Below are positions 53,897 to 63,919 of a stretch of 64,000 bases of DNA, one piece after another; position 1 is the first letter of the stretch; each line of letters opens with the position of its first letter. The stretch is taken from the NCBI RefSeq assembly GCF_024125445.1, contig NZ_JAMXWM010000014.1, forward strand, positions 1 through 64,000, read 5' to 3'. The DNA comes from Sporolactobacillus shoreicorticis (GTDB taxonomy: Bacteria; Bacillota; Bacilli; Bacillales; Sporolactobacillaceae). Below the pieces are notes generated by a model. It was given only the letters and a program-made list of their open reading frames with translations. It was not told where the DNA came from and did not search any database. The position numbers were made by a program, and so were the translations under genes.

Positions 53897-54500
53897 CGAT
53901 AAATTGATGGTGCAGTATTCTAGTCACTCTACTTTACTTGAAGACGGGGCTAAAAATCCGTCAAAGGGCACATCGATGAAGTTCCTGGTGCCGGCTTAAG
54001 GCGCCCAGCTTTGGGCTTGTGCTGGGAGTAAAGGGCGTAGGGCGATCCGCAACGGCATGTGGGCGAAGACCCTGCGCCCGTGGAGACACGTACGTTGTTT
54101 GCTTTAAATAGCTATGACTATGTGGAAAACCTGTTTCGTAAGTACTTAATCATTAAGGAAAAGCGAACAGCGTAGCCTGCCTTGAGTGGGAAAGAGGGGA
54201 TGGTCGGTGCATAACCTTGAACTACTTGGCCGGTATGATAAGGGGCACCTTCCTGAAATCAATTCTGCAAAAGAGGCTAGAGTAAAGTTTCAAGAGTGCT
54301 TGAGGAAATCTCCTAGACTGTCTGCAGATCTGCAGCATTTGAAAAGGATTATGGTGCGGTCTGAGTGGCGTTCCAGTTCGATGTGCGGCGACGGCATCGG
54401 CCAAGTTTTAATAGGAAACTGCCTGCTTGGCAACAACAGGTAACTTGGCGGGAAAACCTACTGGACCTAAGCCGCAATGTTTACTTTTCAAATGACCTCG
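53897..54500 (+). ncRNA. ole: OLE RNA (ornate, large, extremophilic)
   Basis: A gene-free stretch of about 610 nt, dense in stable stems, sits between ispA and a gene for the OLE partner OapA, the exact place and size of OLE RNA in Bacillus halodurans and relatives. Stems include GACGG/CCGTC (53943-53962), CCCAGC/GCTGGG (54004-54026), and a 10-bp GGGCGTAGGG/CCCTGCGCCC (54033-54079). Its 3' half has the string GGTGCATAACCTTGAACTAC. Ends are approximate. OLE forms a membrane RNP with OapA and is linked to magnesium, alcohol and cold tolerance. Confidence 0.88.
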
Positions 54501-54589
54501 CTACATAATTCATACCGCATAGAAATAAGATATTTTTTAAGGATGTGAAACGTCCATTTTGCAGTTAATTGTGTCAGGATGGAATACAC

Positions 54590-55201
54590 ATGAAAAATGA
54601 GCTTAAAAAAGCATTAAAATGGGCGGTACCCTTAGCTGTTATCACGTTTGTGCTAGCGGCTATTTTTTCAATTGTTTCGACTGCTGTACTTAGTAATGCT
54701 AATGTCATCAGCGGTACTATTGTCGTTCTTGTTATTATTCTTATTGCCCTTTTCTTTGATATAATCGGTGTTGCTTCCACGGCTTCCAGTGAGGCCCCCT
54801 TTCATGCAATCGCATCAAAAGGTATGAAAGGTGCAAAATACTCGGTTTGGTTGACAAAAAATGCCGACCGGGTTAATACCTTTTGCACTGATGTTATTGG
54901 TGATGCAAGCGCTATAATCAGCGGTACAGCTGCGTCCGTTGTTGTAGTAGAAATGATGGCGCTGCTCGTTTACAATAAAAGCGGGGTTGTTGAGTATATT
55001 ATCTCTGTGATTGTGACGAGCTGCGTTGCAGCACTGACTGTTTTTGTGAAAGCACTTGGCAAAGGATTTGCTATTAAAAATTCAACGAAAATCATTTACA
55101 GAGTCGGCTATGTCATGTACTTTACCGAAGCTCGTTTGCACATTCCGATCCTTAAGATTCTTGATACAAAGAAAAAAAGAGTAAGAAGAGAAAATCGGTA
55201 A
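54590..55201 (+). CDS. oapA: OLE-associated membrane protein OapA
   Basis: A 203-residue protein with four membrane helices (about 11-33, 40-61, 108-128 and 133-153) and short basic ends (KKKRVRREN). The segment [20 protein letters not shown] carries the conserved Asp region between helices 2 and 3. OapA dimers bind OLE RNA and hold it at the membrane; the family is distantly related to CNNM-type magnesium proteins. The ATG at 54590 follows AGGATGG; an in-frame TTG seven codons earlier is less likely. 19 bp before dxs. Confidence 0.9.
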   Translation: MKNELKKALKWAVPLAVITFVLAAIFSIVSTAVLSNANVISGTIVVLVIILIALFFDIIGVASTASSEAPFHAIASKGMKGAKYSVWLTKNADRVNTFCTDVIGDASAIISGTAASVVVVEMMALLVYNKSGVVEYIISVIVTSCVAALTVFVKALGKGFAIKNSTKIIYRVGYVMYFTEARLHIPILKILDTKKKRVRRENR

Positions 55202-55220
55202 AAAAGGATGGGTGACATTT

Positions 55221-57137
55221 ATGGACGTTTCAAAAATAAAGAATCCACAATTTCTAAAAAAAATGTCCGTCAGTCAAATGAACGAACTCGCCGGCGATAT
55301 CCGCTCTTTTCTTATTAAGAAGCTGTCAAAAACCGGGGGGCATCTTGCGCCGAATCTTGGCGTGGTTGAGCTGACACTTGCGCTTCATAAAGTGTTTAAC
55401 AGTCCAAAAGACAAATTATTGTGGGATGTGGGGCACCAGTCCTATGTGCATAAGATCCTGACCGGAAGAGGAGACCGTTTTGATTCGCTGAGACAATATA
55501 AAGGATTGTGTGGTTTTCCTAAACGAAGTGAGAGTGAGCATGACGTTTGGGAAGCAGGACACAGTTCAACGTCTCTTTCTGCTGCGCTAGGTATGGCTGT
55601 TGCCCGGGACCTGAAACACGAAAATTTCGAAGTCGTCGCAGTTATTGGCGATGGTGCATTGACAGGAGGAATGGCGCTGGAAGCGCTGAATGATATTGGC
55701 CATCAGAATAGAAATATGATCATTATTCTGAATGACAATGAAATGTCGATTGCGCCTAATGTCGGTGCACTTCACAATATGCTGAATCGAATCCGCTCGG
55801 CGAATAAATACAATAAGGCCAAAGAAGATCTTGAATATCTTATGAAGAAGATTCCGGCGTTTGGCGGCAAAATTGCTTCAGCAGCCGAGCGTTTAAAAGA
55901 TCGGCTGAAATACTTGCTTGTATCCGGCGTGTTCTTTGAAGAATTGGGGATTACTTATCTTGGTCCGGTGGACGGACATAATTTGAGTGCACTCATGGAC
56001 AGCTTTAACTACGCCATTAAGAAAAAAGGGCCGGTTATTATTCATGTTCTGACCCAGAAAGGCAGGGGTTATAAACCTGCGGAGTTAGATGAAGTCGGTA
56101 CATGGCATGGGACTGGACCTTATAAAATAGAATCTGGAGCATTCATCAAACCGATTGCGGCAGCACCGGCTTACAGTAAAGTCGTCAATGATACCTTGCA
56201 GGAGCTCGCACGCGAAGACAAGCGAATTGTTGTTATTTCGCCCGCTATGGTTGTCGGTTCCAAGCTAGAAGGGTTTGGCAAAGAATTCCCTGATCGCTTG
56301 TTTGATGTTGGCATCGCCGAACAGCATGCGGCGACTTTCGCTGCGGGCTTGGCGACACAAAAAATGAAACCCGTATTAGTTATCTATTCAACGTTTATGC
56401 AGCGTGCTTACGATCAAATTTTACATGATATTTGCAGACAAAATTTAAATGTTGTGATTGCTGTGGATCGGGCCGGTTTGGTCGGCGCAGATGGGGAGAC
56501 ACATCAAGGTGTCTTTGACATCGGCTTTCTGCGTAGCTTGCCTAATCTAACCATTATGATGGGTAAAGATGAGAATGAACTGAGAAACATGATTTATACG
56601 GCAATAAACGATAATCAAGGACCAATCGCTGTTCGTTATCCACGCGGAAATGGCATCGGAGTGGCAATGAACTCGCCTTTACATGAGCTCTCGATTGGTT
56701 CCTGGGAAGTTATCCGCGACGGCCGTGACGTAACGGTGCTGGCGTTCGGTCCAATGCTGCAAATTGCGTTGAAAGCGGCGAAGCAGCTTGAGACGGATGG
56801 TATCCAAGTACAAATTGTTAACGCACGCTTTATAAAACCGCTTGACAGTAAGATGTTATCTGAGCTTGCGGCACATGGCAGACCGATTTTAACCGTTGAG
56901 GAAGGGATGCTTGCCGGAGGATTCGGATCAAGCATCTTGGAGTTTTTTCACGACCAGGGCATCTACGATTTAATGATTGAACGAATGGGGATCGATGATT
57001 GCTTTGTTGAACACGGCAGTGTCAATGAATTATTAAATGAATTGGGATTAACCAGTGAGCATATCAGTATTCGGGTGAAACAAATGCTTAAAAATAGAAC
57101 CGGAACGAATCGGATTAGGAAGGCCATTACTTCATGA
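55221..57137 (+). CDS. dxs: 1-deoxy-D-xylulose-5-phosphate synthase
   Basis: A 638-residue thiamine-diphosphate enzyme that opens the MEP isoprenoid route by joining pyruvate and glyceraldehyde phosphate. TPP/Mg motif [20 protein letters not shown] through [13 protein letters not shown]; catalytic Glu lies in [18 protein letters not shown]; the His of [13 protein letters not shown] binds substrate. The ATG at 55221 (MDVSKI) is preferred to a GTG nine bases upstream. Overlaps tlyA by 4 bp. Confidence 0.97.
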   Translation: MDVSKIKNPQFLKKMSVSQMNELAGDIRSFLIKKLSKTGGHLAPNLGVVELTLALHKVFNSPKDKLLWDVGHQSYVHKILTGRGDRFDSLRQYKGLCGFPKRSESEHDVWEAGHSSTSLSAALGMAVARDLKHENFEVVAVIGDGALTGGMALEALNDIGHQNRNMIIILNDNEMSIAPNVGALHNMLNRIRSANKYNKAKEDLEYLMKKIPAFGGKIASAAERLKDRLKYLLVSGVFFEELGITYLGPVDGHNLSALMDSFNYAIKKKGPVIIHVLTQKGRGYKPAELDEVGTWHGTGPYKIESGAFIKPIAAAPAYSKVVNDTLQELAREDKRIVVISPAMVVGSKLEGFGKEFPDRLFDVGIAEQHAATFAAGLATQKMKPVLVIYSTFMQRAYDQILHDICRQNLNVVIAVDRAGLVGADGETHQGVFDIGFLRSLPNLTIMMGKDENELRNMIYTAINDNQGPIAVRYPRGNGIGVAMNSPLHELSIGSWEVIRDGRDVTVLAFGPMLQIALKAAKQLETDGIQVQIVNARFIKPLDSKMLSELAAHGRPILTVEEGMLAGGFGSSILEFFHDQGIYDLMIERMGIDDCFVEHGSVNELLNELGLTSEHISIRVKQMLKNRTGTNRIRKAITS

Positions 57138-57964
57138 AAGATCGGGAACGAGTTGACGTCCTTCTTGTCAAGAAGGGATTGTTTGAATCTCGGGAGAAAG
57201 CGCAAAGAGCGGTTATGGCCGGGATGGTTTACCATGGTGATTTGCGAATTGACAAACCGGGAAGCAAGGTTGACAGTACATTTGAATTAAATATTAAAGG
57301 GAATCCTCTTTCGTATGTGGGACGCGGCGGACTAAAGCTTGAAAAAGCGCTCAAGGTATTTAAGTTGGATCTTAAGGGAGTGCTGATGCTGGATATCGGC
57401 GCATCGACGGGTGGGTTTACCGACTGCGCGCTTCAAAATGGGGCGAAGAAAGTATATGCGCTTGATGTCGGTTATAATCAATTAGCTTGGAAATTACGCA
57501 GCGACCCGCGTGTCATTGTCATGGAGAAAACAAATTTCCGCTATTGCACTCCTGAAAATTTTCAAGAAGGTCTGCCTCAATTTGCATCGATTGATGTATC
57601 GTTTATCTCACTGAAAAAAATCCTGCCTCCATTGATCGAAATTTTGCAGCGCAATGGAGAAGTCGTTGCACTCATCAAACCACAATTTGAGGCGGGGAGA
57701 GATGAAGTCGGAAAGAAAGGCATCGTCCATGATCCGAAAGTGCATGTGTCCGTTGTGAATGAAATCCTTCAATTCGCGCTCGATTGCGGCTACTCACTGC
57801 TCGACCTCAGTTATTCACCGATTACCGGAGGTGATGGAAATATTGAATTCCTTGCTTATCTACGTTCGAGTAAAGGGCACGCAGTCAATTTGTTGCAGAA
57901 ATCGCCTGAGGAAGTTGTTCGCAGCGCTCACCGGAATTTCAAACAAAAAGATAATAAGGCATAA
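57134..57964 (+). CDS. tlyA: TlyA-type rRNA 2'-O-methyltransferase
   Basis: A 276-residue S4-domain methyltransferase (YqxC). The S4 RNA-binding domain is [20 protein letters not shown]; the SAM site is [20 protein letters not shown]; the catalytic KDKE-type residues include Lys in [19 protein letters not shown]. TlyA homologues methylate 16S and 23S rRNA. Starts within the end of dxs. Confidence 0.94.
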   Translation: MKDRERVDVLLVKKGLFESREKAQRAVMAGMVYHGDLRIDKPGSKVDSTFELNIKGNPLSYVGRGGLKLEKALKVFKLDLKGVLMLDIGASTGGFTDCALQNGAKKVYALDVGYNQLAWKLRSDPRVIVMEKTNFRYCTPENFQEGLPQFASIDVSFISLKKILPPLIEILQRNGEVVALIKPQFEAGRDEVGKKGIVHDPKVHVSVVNEILQFALDCGYSLLDLSYSPITGGDGNIEFLAYLRSSKGHAVNLLQKSPEEVVRSAHRNFKQKDNKA

Positions 57965-58063
57965 ACCTGAAAACGGGTTTGCTTTATTATTTTTTTTACA
58001 TGATCGCCAAAATTTTTCGCTAATATATTGACGGCTTGAGTTGAACGCGAGAAAATAGATATA

Positions 58064-58077
58064 GGAACGAACGTTCG
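58064..58077 (+). promoter_or_regulatory. LexA (SOS) box upstream of recN
   Basis: GGAACGAACGTTCG matches 13 of 14 positions of the Bacillus LexA box CGAACRNRYGTTYG, 22 bp before the recN ATG. SOS control of recN is established in B. subtilis and E. coli. Confidence 0.8.
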
Positions 58078-58098
58078 AATCAAAGGGGTGAATCCTTG

Positions 58099-59799
58099 AT
58101 GCTAGCGGAACTTCAAATCATAAATTTTGCAATTATAGACAAACTTAATGTGTCGTTTAATAATGGGCTGACTGTGTTTACCGGAGAAACAGGTGCCGGC
58201 AAATCGATCATTATTGACGCGATCGCTTTACTGGCAGGCGGAAGAGGATCAGCAGAATATGTGCGTCATGGTGCGCAGAAAGCAGAGCTTGAAGCATTAT
58301 TTGATATAGAGGATCAAAAAGCGTTTTCCCATCTGCTTGATCACATGGGAATGGACAGGACAGACGGGCAGATCATTTTAAGAAGAGAAATTTCTCGGAC
58401 TGGAAAAAGTGTCTGTCGCATAAATGGTAAACTCGTGACCTTATCAATCCTTCAGCAATTCGGAGAGCGGCTTGTTGATATTCATGGTCAGCATGAGCAC
58501 CAGCAGCTTTTAGATTCATCGAATCATATCAGTTTTGTTGATCAATTTGGCGGATCAGCAATCGCAAAACTTAAGCATGCTTATTCTGATGATTACAAGC
58601 ATGTCGCAAAATTGGTGGAAGAATGCAGCAAATACAATCGCGATGAGAAAGAGACTGCTCAGCGAATTGATTTGCTCCAATATCAAATTGGTGAAATCGA
58701 ATCGGCCGAGTTAAAGTCAGGGGAAGAAGATCGGATTCTTGAAGAAAAAAGAAAATTAATGAATTTTGAAAAGGTGTTCCACGCGCTGAAAGCAGGCTAT
58801 CAGGCATTGGGCGGAGAAAATGCCGGATTGGATATGCTTCGACTTGCTTCGGGGAGCTTGGATTCAATTCGCGACCTGGACCCGGAACTTGCCCATTTTT
58901 CCGATTCCGTATCCAATTGCTATTATCTCCTGGAAGAGCAGACTTCAACAATGCGTGCTTATTTGGAGCAAATGGAATATAATCCGGAACGCCTGGATGC
59001 GATTGAGGCTCGATTAAATGAAATTCATTTTTTAAAAAGAAAGTATGGCAATACAGTCGAGGAAATTTTAAGTTATTACGAACAAATAAAAAAAGAACTT
59101 AACGAGCTGAATTCACGAGATCAAAACTTTGATGCGCTGAATGAAGAACTGAAAGCCGGTTTAAGCTCGCTCAGAGAAAAGGCAGTACAATTATCGACGG
59201 CAAGAAAAAAAACAAGCGGCAAGCTTGCTCAGGCGATTAACCGTGAATTTAAAGACTTGTGCATGGAACATGCATTAATTGAAATCCATATTCAGATGAA
59301 CAGCAGTCTGGAGTCATTTGCCGGATTTGATTCAAATGGAATTGATCAAGTATCCTTTTATATAACAACGAATCCTGGCGAACCGTTTAAACCGCTGGCA
59401 AAAATTGCATCGGGCGGTGAATTATCTCGGATTATGCTGGCGATTAAAACCGTATTTAAGAAAATTATTGGCTCTGCAACGATCATATTTGATGAAATCG
59501 ATACTGGCGTTAGCGGAAAAGCTGCGCAGGCAATGGCTGAAAAGATCAGCAGCCTGGCTCAGAATGCTCAGGTATTCTGTATTACACATCTTCCGCAGGT
59601 GGCAGCAATGGCTGATCGCCATGTTCTGATTGAGAAATATACGACCAAGGATAATCGAACAGGTACACATGTAAAAACGCTGAGTAAGCCGGATCAGGTT
59701 CGTGAAATCAGTCGAATGATTTCCGGATCGCAGATGACCGATCTTTCTCGCCGGCATGCCAAGGAATTGATTCAGATGGCCGATAAGATCAAGCAGTAA
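58099..59799 (+). CDS. recN: DNA repair protein RecN
   Basis: A 566-residue SMC-like ATPase for double-strand break repair. The N-terminal Walker A is FTGETGAGKSIIIDAIALLA, the middle is a coiled coil, and the C-terminal head has the signature KIASGGELSRIMLAIKTVF, Walker B TIIFDEIDTGVSG and ITHLPQVAAMAD. The ATG at 58099 is 8 nt from GGGGTG. In B. subtilis ahrC lies just before it; here it is missing. Confidence 0.97.
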   Translation: MLAELQIINFAIIDKLNVSFNNGLTVFTGETGAGKSIIIDAIALLAGGRGSAEYVRHGAQKAELEALFDIEDQKAFSHLLDHMGMDRTDGQIILRREISRTGKSVCRINGKLVTLSILQQFGERLVDIHGQHEHQQLLDSSNHISFVDQFGGSAIAKLKHAYSDDYKHVAKLVEECSKYNRDEKETAQRIDLLQYQIGEIESAELKSGEEDRILEEKRKLMNFEKVFHALKAGYQALGGENAGLDMLRLASGSLDSIRDLDPELAHFSDSVSNCYYLLEEQTSTMRAYLEQMEYNPERLDAIEARLNEIHFLKRKYGNTVEEILSYYEQIKKELNELNSRDQNFDALNEELKAGLSSLREKAVQLSTARKKTSGKLAQAINREFKDLCMEHALIEIHIQMNSSLESFAGFDSNGIDQVSFYITTNPGEPFKPLAKIASGGELSRIMLAIKTVFKKIIGSATIIFDEIDTGVSGKAAQAMAEKISSLAQNAQVFCITHLPQVAAMADRHVLIEKYTTKDNRTGTHVKTLSKPDQVREISRMISGSQMTDLSRRHAKELIQMADKIKQ

Positions 59800-59931
59800 A
59801 AGAGGTTGGCATACTCATCCTTTACTGGAATTAATCGTTTTGCGGGATAGCTCATAATTCTTCTTTACTCAGGCAACTTTAATAAATGCACTGCAAGACA
59901 AAGTGCGGGTTCGGAGCGAGGAGAGTGAGTT

Positions 59932-61209
59932 ATGAAAAATAGGAAAAAAATGGGCATTGCGATTGCAATTGTTCTGCTCAGTTGTTTCATCATCTGTTCA
60001 GGTATACGAACAGAGCAATTTCTTTTCCATGCATGGCAGAATAGCGGATCAATGAATAACGAACGCTTTCAGTCGGGCACTGAATTGGCCAGTGGTTCAC
60101 CGATCACAATGCTGGTCAAAAAGAAAAAAGTTCGTGCTATTCGCAAATCACATGTAATGAGAAATGCGACTGCCGTATCAAATCATGTTTCGGCATTGCC
60201 CACAGAGATTTCTGATAAGAACATACGATTGATACCGGGCGGGCAGTCGATCGGTGTACAGCTCAGCACCAAGGGGGTACTTGTAGTCGGTTATCATCTT
60301 GTATCAACAGCAGGTGGGGAGGAGTCTCCTGGTGAATCGGCAGGCATTCGGGTCGGCGACGTGATTACAAAAATAAATGGCAAATCAATGCGATCCATCA
60401 CGGATGTGCGCCGATTGATGCATGTCGCTAAAAACAGCGATCCGCTACAAGTAACATTAGTTCGTCAACGAATGGTAGTGAAGAAGCATTTGATACCGAT
60501 TATGGACAAACAAAACCGCCACTATCAAATGGGGCTGTTCATTCGAGATTCTGCTTCAGGAATCGGCACAATGACCTTTTATGATCCGAGTACTGGTTCC
60601 TACGGTGCATTGGGACATGTGATTTCAGATCGGGATACCGGGCAGCCGATCATGGTTAAAAACGGACGTATTGTTCGTTCAATCGTTCAGGCCATTGACC
60701 GGGGCCAGGAAGGGAAACCTGGGGAAAAGATTGCTTTCTTTCCGGAAAATGCAGTCAGCATCGGAGCCGTTTCCAAGAACACTCCATTCGGTATTTTTGG
60801 AAAAATGGAAAAAAATTATGTCATGCGTTCGGATATGGACCATGCAGCACTTCCAGTTGCAAAAGCGGATCAAGTCAAAGAGGGACCGGCAAAAATGCTT
60901 ACAGTCCTAAATGGGAATAAGGTTGAAGCATTTGATATCCGAATTCTGAATTCAATTCCGCAAAAGCATCCGGCTACAAAAGGTTTGGTTATCAAAATTA
61001 CCGATCCGAGATTGCTTAAAGCAACCGGCGGTATCATTCAGGGAATGAGTGGGAGTCCGATCATTCAAAACGGGAAATTAGTCGGTGCTGTTACACATGT
61101 TTTTGTAAATGATCCGACAAGCGGTTATGGCGTGCACATTGAATGGATGATTAACGAAACAAGTGTGAATCATGATTATCAAGCAATACACAAAAAAGCT
61201 GCAAGCTAA
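59932..61209 (+). CDS. spoIVB: SpoIVB serine peptidase (sigma-K checkpoint)
   Basis: A 425-residue forespore protease that crosses into the intermembrane space and triggers pro-sigma-K processing. One N-terminal anchor (7-23), a PDZ domain (GIRVGDVITKINGKSMRSIT) and an SA-family peptidase with Ser in GGIIQGMSGSPIIQNGKLVG; a His in GALGHVISDRDTGQ belongs to the catalytic pair. Strong GAGGAGAG site. Confidence 0.96.
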   Translation: MKNRKKMGIAIAIVLLSCFIICSGIRTEQFLFHAWQNSGSMNNERFQSGTELASGSPITMLVKKKKVRAIRKSHVMRNATAVSNHVSALPTEISDKNIRLIPGGQSIGVQLSTKGVLVVGYHLVSTAGGEESPGESAGIRVGDVITKINGKSMRSITDVRRLMHVAKNSDPLQVTLVRQRMVVKKHLIPIMDKQNRHYQMGLFIRDSASGIGTMTFYDPSTGSYGALGHVISDRDTGQPIMVKNGRIVRSIVQAIDRGQEGKPGEKIAFFPENAVSIGAVSKNTPFGIFGKMEKNYVMRSDMDHAALPVAKADQVKEGPAKMLTVLNGNKVEAFDIRILNSIPQKHPATKGLVIKITDPRLLKATGGIIQGMSGSPIIQNGKLVGAVTHVFVNDPTSGYGVHIEWMINETSVNHDYQAIHKKAAS

Positions 61210-61222
61210 TCGTCAAAAAATA

Positions 61223-61381
61223 TTCGACAAAAGCCTGTCGATACAGATAGAAAAAACACGAAATGAGTAATTTAGCCTGCTTTTAGGAAGAAAATGAAAG
61301 AAAAAAATAGATTGAAGTGAAAAAGAATAAAAAGGATACTCTTTCCTCTTGTCGAAAAGGATACATATAGAAATTCGACAA
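61223..61381 (+). promoter_or_regulatory. spo0A control region: sigma-H promoter with 0A boxes
   Basis: Four 0A-like boxes (consensus TTGTCGAA or its inverse) are seen: TTCGACAA at 61223-61230, TGTCGAT at 61236-61242, TTGTCGAA at 61349-61356 and TTCGACAA at 61374-61381. The last two form a perfect inverted repeat. A sigma-H-like promoter, AAAGGATA (61331-61338), 12-nt spacer, GTCGAAAAG (61351-61359), overlaps the third box. This fits autoregulation by phosphorylated Spo0A. Confidence 0.75.
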
Positions 61382-61394
61382 GGGGGATTTTGTT

Positions 61395-62210
61395 TTGCAA
61401 AAGATTAAAGTCTGCTTAACTGATGATAACCAAGAATTAATTATGCTGATTACCGAATACTTGAAAACGCAAGATGATATTGAAGTTATTGGCACGGCGA
61501 GCAATGGTCAGGATTGTCTTGAAATGCTGGAAACCATTTCACCCGACGTCCTTTTATTGGATATTATCATGCCGCATCTTGACGGAATCGGAGTTTTAGA
61601 ACGCATCCATTCAAATCCTAACCTTCCAAAACCAGGCATTATTATGCTGACAGCTTTTGGTCAAGAAGATGTAACGAAGAAGGCTGTAGATTTGGGTGTG
61701 TCCTATTTTATCCTTAAACCATTCGATATGGAAAATTTAGCGAATCATATTCGTCAAGTCGCTGGGAAAAAGACACTCAGTCCAGTTTTTTCGTCGCAAA
61801 CGAACACAATTCAACGCCCTTCAGCATTCGATAAAAAACATGATCTTAACGCAAGCATTACTGACATTATTCACGAAATCGGTGTACCGGCACATATCAA
61901 GGGCTATATGTATCTTCGTGAAGCTATTTCGATGGTTTACCATGATATCGAACTGCTGGGCTCGATTACGAAAGTGCTCTATCCGGATATTGCCAAAAAA
62001 TATAAGACGACTCCTAGCCGGGTCGAACGTGCGATCCGCCATGCAATAGAAGTTGCTTGGAGCAGAGGAAATGTAGAATCAATTTCTAAACTGTTCGGCT
62101 ACACGGTATCTATGTCTAAAGCAAAGCCGACAAATAGCGAATTCATTGCCATGGTTGCCGACAAACTCAGAATTGAAAATCGTGCCGAAGAGTCGATGAA
62201 GATTCTGTGA
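61395..62210 (+). CDS. spo0A: Sporulation master regulator Spo0A
   Basis: A 271-residue response regulator. Receiver: Asp10 and Asp11 in CLTDDNQE, phosphorylated Asp56 in [13 protein letters not shown], Thr in MLTAFGQ and Lys in YFILKPFDM. The C-terminal DNA-binding domain contains [16 protein letters not shown] and the recognition helix [19 protein letters not shown], close to B. subtilis. The start is TTG behind AAGGGGG. Preceded by 0A boxes and a sigma-H-type promoter. Confidence 0.98.
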   Translation: MQKIKVCLTDDNQELIMLITEYLKTQDDIEVIGTASNGQDCLEMLETISPDVLLLDIIMPHLDGIGVLERIHSNPNLPKPGIIMLTAFGQEDVTKKAVDLGVSYFILKPFDMENLANHIRQVAGKKTLSPVFSSQTNTIQRPSAFDKKHDLNASITDIIHEIGVPAHIKGYMYLREAISMVYHDIELLGSITKVLYPDIAKKYKTTPSRVERAIRHAIEVAWSRGNVESISKLFGYTVSMSKAKPTNSEFIAMVADKLRIENRAEESMKIL

Positions 62211-62320
62211 TACAAAAGGCATTTGAGACATGGGATTATATGGACACCACAACGGGTTAGCCAATAAACAACCAATTTTTTCAATATTCAACCCCACAAA
62301 TTTTTATTCTGGATGAATAT

Positions 62321-62369
62321 AAACACCTTCATTTATTGGATTGAGAAATTCAATAAAAAGGAGGTGTTT
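62321..62369 (+). promoter_or_regulatory. Hairpin covering the recombinase ribosome binding site
   Basis: AAACACCT (62321-62328) pairs with AGGTGTTT (62362-62369) and TTTATTG (62332-62338) with CAATAAA (62351-62357). The 3' arm includes the AAGGAGGTG Shine-Dalgarno of the recombinase gene, so folding would hide it from ribosomes. Confidence 0.6.
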
Positions 62370-62376
62370 TTGTATT

Positions 62377-63360
62377 TTGAAGGACTCCGATTTTTACATT
62401 GAAAATTTCATGCTGTATTGCACATCCAAAAATCTATCCAGAAAAACCATGATGAGCTATGAACAGGCACTGAAATTATTTTTTAATTATATGGAAAATG
62501 AATTTCAAATTGATGAAGTGGCTAAAGTTGAAAAAATTCATATCCAGAAATACATTCAGCATTTAAAGCAACGAGGAAAATATTCAGCAGTAAGTAATCC
62601 GGAAACAACGAAAATTAATCATCCAGATAAGCGAACGGATTACAAAAAAGAATTGTCGATGACAACGATTGCTAATTATGTGCGTGATCTTAAAGTGTTT
62701 TTTAATTATTTGTTCTCAGAAGAGGAGGTGTTGGTTAGAAATCCAGTCAAAAAAATACCCAGCATCAAACCTGAGCGAAAAGTTAAAAGACTAATATCTG
62801 ACGATGACTTTATCAAAGTCATGAATCAATTTGATATAGTTACTTTTCACGGATACCGTAATTACACTGTTTGTCTCCTGATTTTTGATACCGGGGTTCG
62901 CATTGGTGAGGCACTCAATATCAAAGTTGCTGATTTAGATTTTAACCATAAGTCGTTAGTGGTGACAAATCCAAAGAACAAAAAGCAAAGATATGTTTTC
63001 TTTTCAATGGCCATGATGAAGCATCTTAAACGGTGGATAAAATTTTGGGATCGTTATGCAGATAGTGAATGGTTATTCCCGACAAAACGAGGAACAAAAC
63101 TTGAAGAAAGAAATTTTGAATATGCATTACGCGCGGCAGGAAAGAAGGCAAACGTTCCCATTCATCCGCACCTGCTCAGAAACAATTTTGCTAAGCGCTA
63201 TTTATTAAACGGCGGAGATTTAGCAACATTAAGCGTTATTTTAGGTCATTCTTCGGTTGATGTGACTAAAAAAGCATATTTAGATTTTAGCGATCAAGAG
63301 ATCGGACAGATATATCAGCATTTTTCACCATTGAGTCATCTAACAAAAAAATTGAAATAG
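62377..63360 (+). CDS. Tyrosine recombinase / phage-type integrase
   Basis: A 327-residue site-specific recombinase. The N-terminal SAM-like arm-binding domain (FMLYCTSKNLSRKTMMSYEQ) is followed by the catalytic domain with Arg in FDTGVRIGEALNIKV, Lys in VTNPKNKKQRYV, His-x-x-Arg in HPHLLRNNFA, His in ILGHSSVDVTKK and the nucleophile Tyr in KAYLDF. Closer to XerC/D-like integrases than to large serine recombinases. The TTG at 62377 is set by AAGGAGGTG. Not part of the usual spo0A neighbourhood; no att repeat was found. Confidence 0.85.
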   Translation: MKDSDFYIENFMLYCTSKNLSRKTMMSYEQALKLFFNYMENEFQIDEVAKVEKIHIQKYIQHLKQRGKYSAVSNPETTKINHPDKRTDYKKELSMTTIANYVRDLKVFFNYLFSEEEVLVRNPVKKIPSIKPERKVKRLISDDDFIKVMNQFDIVTFHGYRNYTVCLLIFDTGVRIGEALNIKVADLDFNHKSLVVTNPKNKKQRYVFFSMAMMKHLKRWIKFWDRYADSEWLFPTKRGTKLEERNFEYALRAAGKKANVPIHPHLLRNNFAKRYLLNGGDLATLSVILGHSSVDVTKKAYLDFSDQEIGQIYQHFSPLSHLTKKLK

Positions 63361-63373
63361 GGGAGTCCTTAAA

Positions 63374-63919
63374 ATGACAACATCAAACACAGCAATCAAT
63401 CCATCCACTAACTCTAATTCACTCAATGTTTTCGCTAATCTTAATCAACCCATCCGCTTTAGCGCCCAAGCGGCCAACAAGTTTGAAGCGATGGCAGATC
63501 TGCAAGATCCAGCAAATATTATCGACTTATCAATCACGAATTGTCTCACTGGCAACAAATTAAATGTCACTTTACTTGATGATCCTGATATTTCTTTCAT
63601 GGGTGTTATGGACGCTGAGACAAGTGAAGAGTTGATTTCATTCGATAGTGATGGGAATATGAATGATCCTGATTTTGAAGAGGATGTGAAAGCAGGGTTG
63701 TTAGTTCCAATGGAGAGGATGAGTCAGCAGAAAGATGAACCAGTTAATCTTCCTGAATCCATTTTAGATGCGCTCAAGGCTGAACAAGAGAGACTTTTCC
63801 AGGCAGCAAATGATACAGATGCTTATTTCTACGCGACTAAATTAAGCGGCTTTGAGAAGGCTCTTGAATTGATCGGCATTTCAATTCCTTACTCAGCAGA
63901 GGAGGGTGAATCAAAATGA
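63374..63919 (+). CDS. Hypothetical protein of unknown family
   Basis: A 181-residue soluble, acidic protein. The N-terminus is rich in Ser, Thr and Asn (TTSNTAINPSTNSNS); the middle has a beta-like stretch (NLPES preceded by VKAGLLVPMERM), and the C-terminus is helical. No domain is recognised. It starts 14 bp after the recombinase with GGGGAG, and its stop overlaps the next gene (ATGA), so the three look like one operon. Confidence 0.65.
   Translation: MTTSNTAINPSTNSNSLNVFANLNQPIRFSAQAANKFEAMADLQDPANIIDLSITNCLTGNKLNVTLLDDPDISFMGVMDAETSEELISFDSDGNMNDPDFEEDVKAGLLVPMERMSQQKDEPVNLPESILDALKAEQERLFQAANDTDAYFYATKLSGFEKALELIGISIPYSAEEGESK

Noticed and set aside
59790-59830. A CAGTAAA...TTTACTG inverted repeat at the end of recN considered as a terminator or a sigma-G element for spoIVB.
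   Set aside because: No T run follows and no good -35/-10 pair for sigma-F or sigma-G could be aligned.
839-63000. Numerous open frames of 60-220 codons antisense or out of frame to the genes listed (for example 19444-20121 on the minus strand within the SgrR-like gene).
   Set aside because: They overlap clearly recognised genes, lack ribosome binding sites and show no family features.
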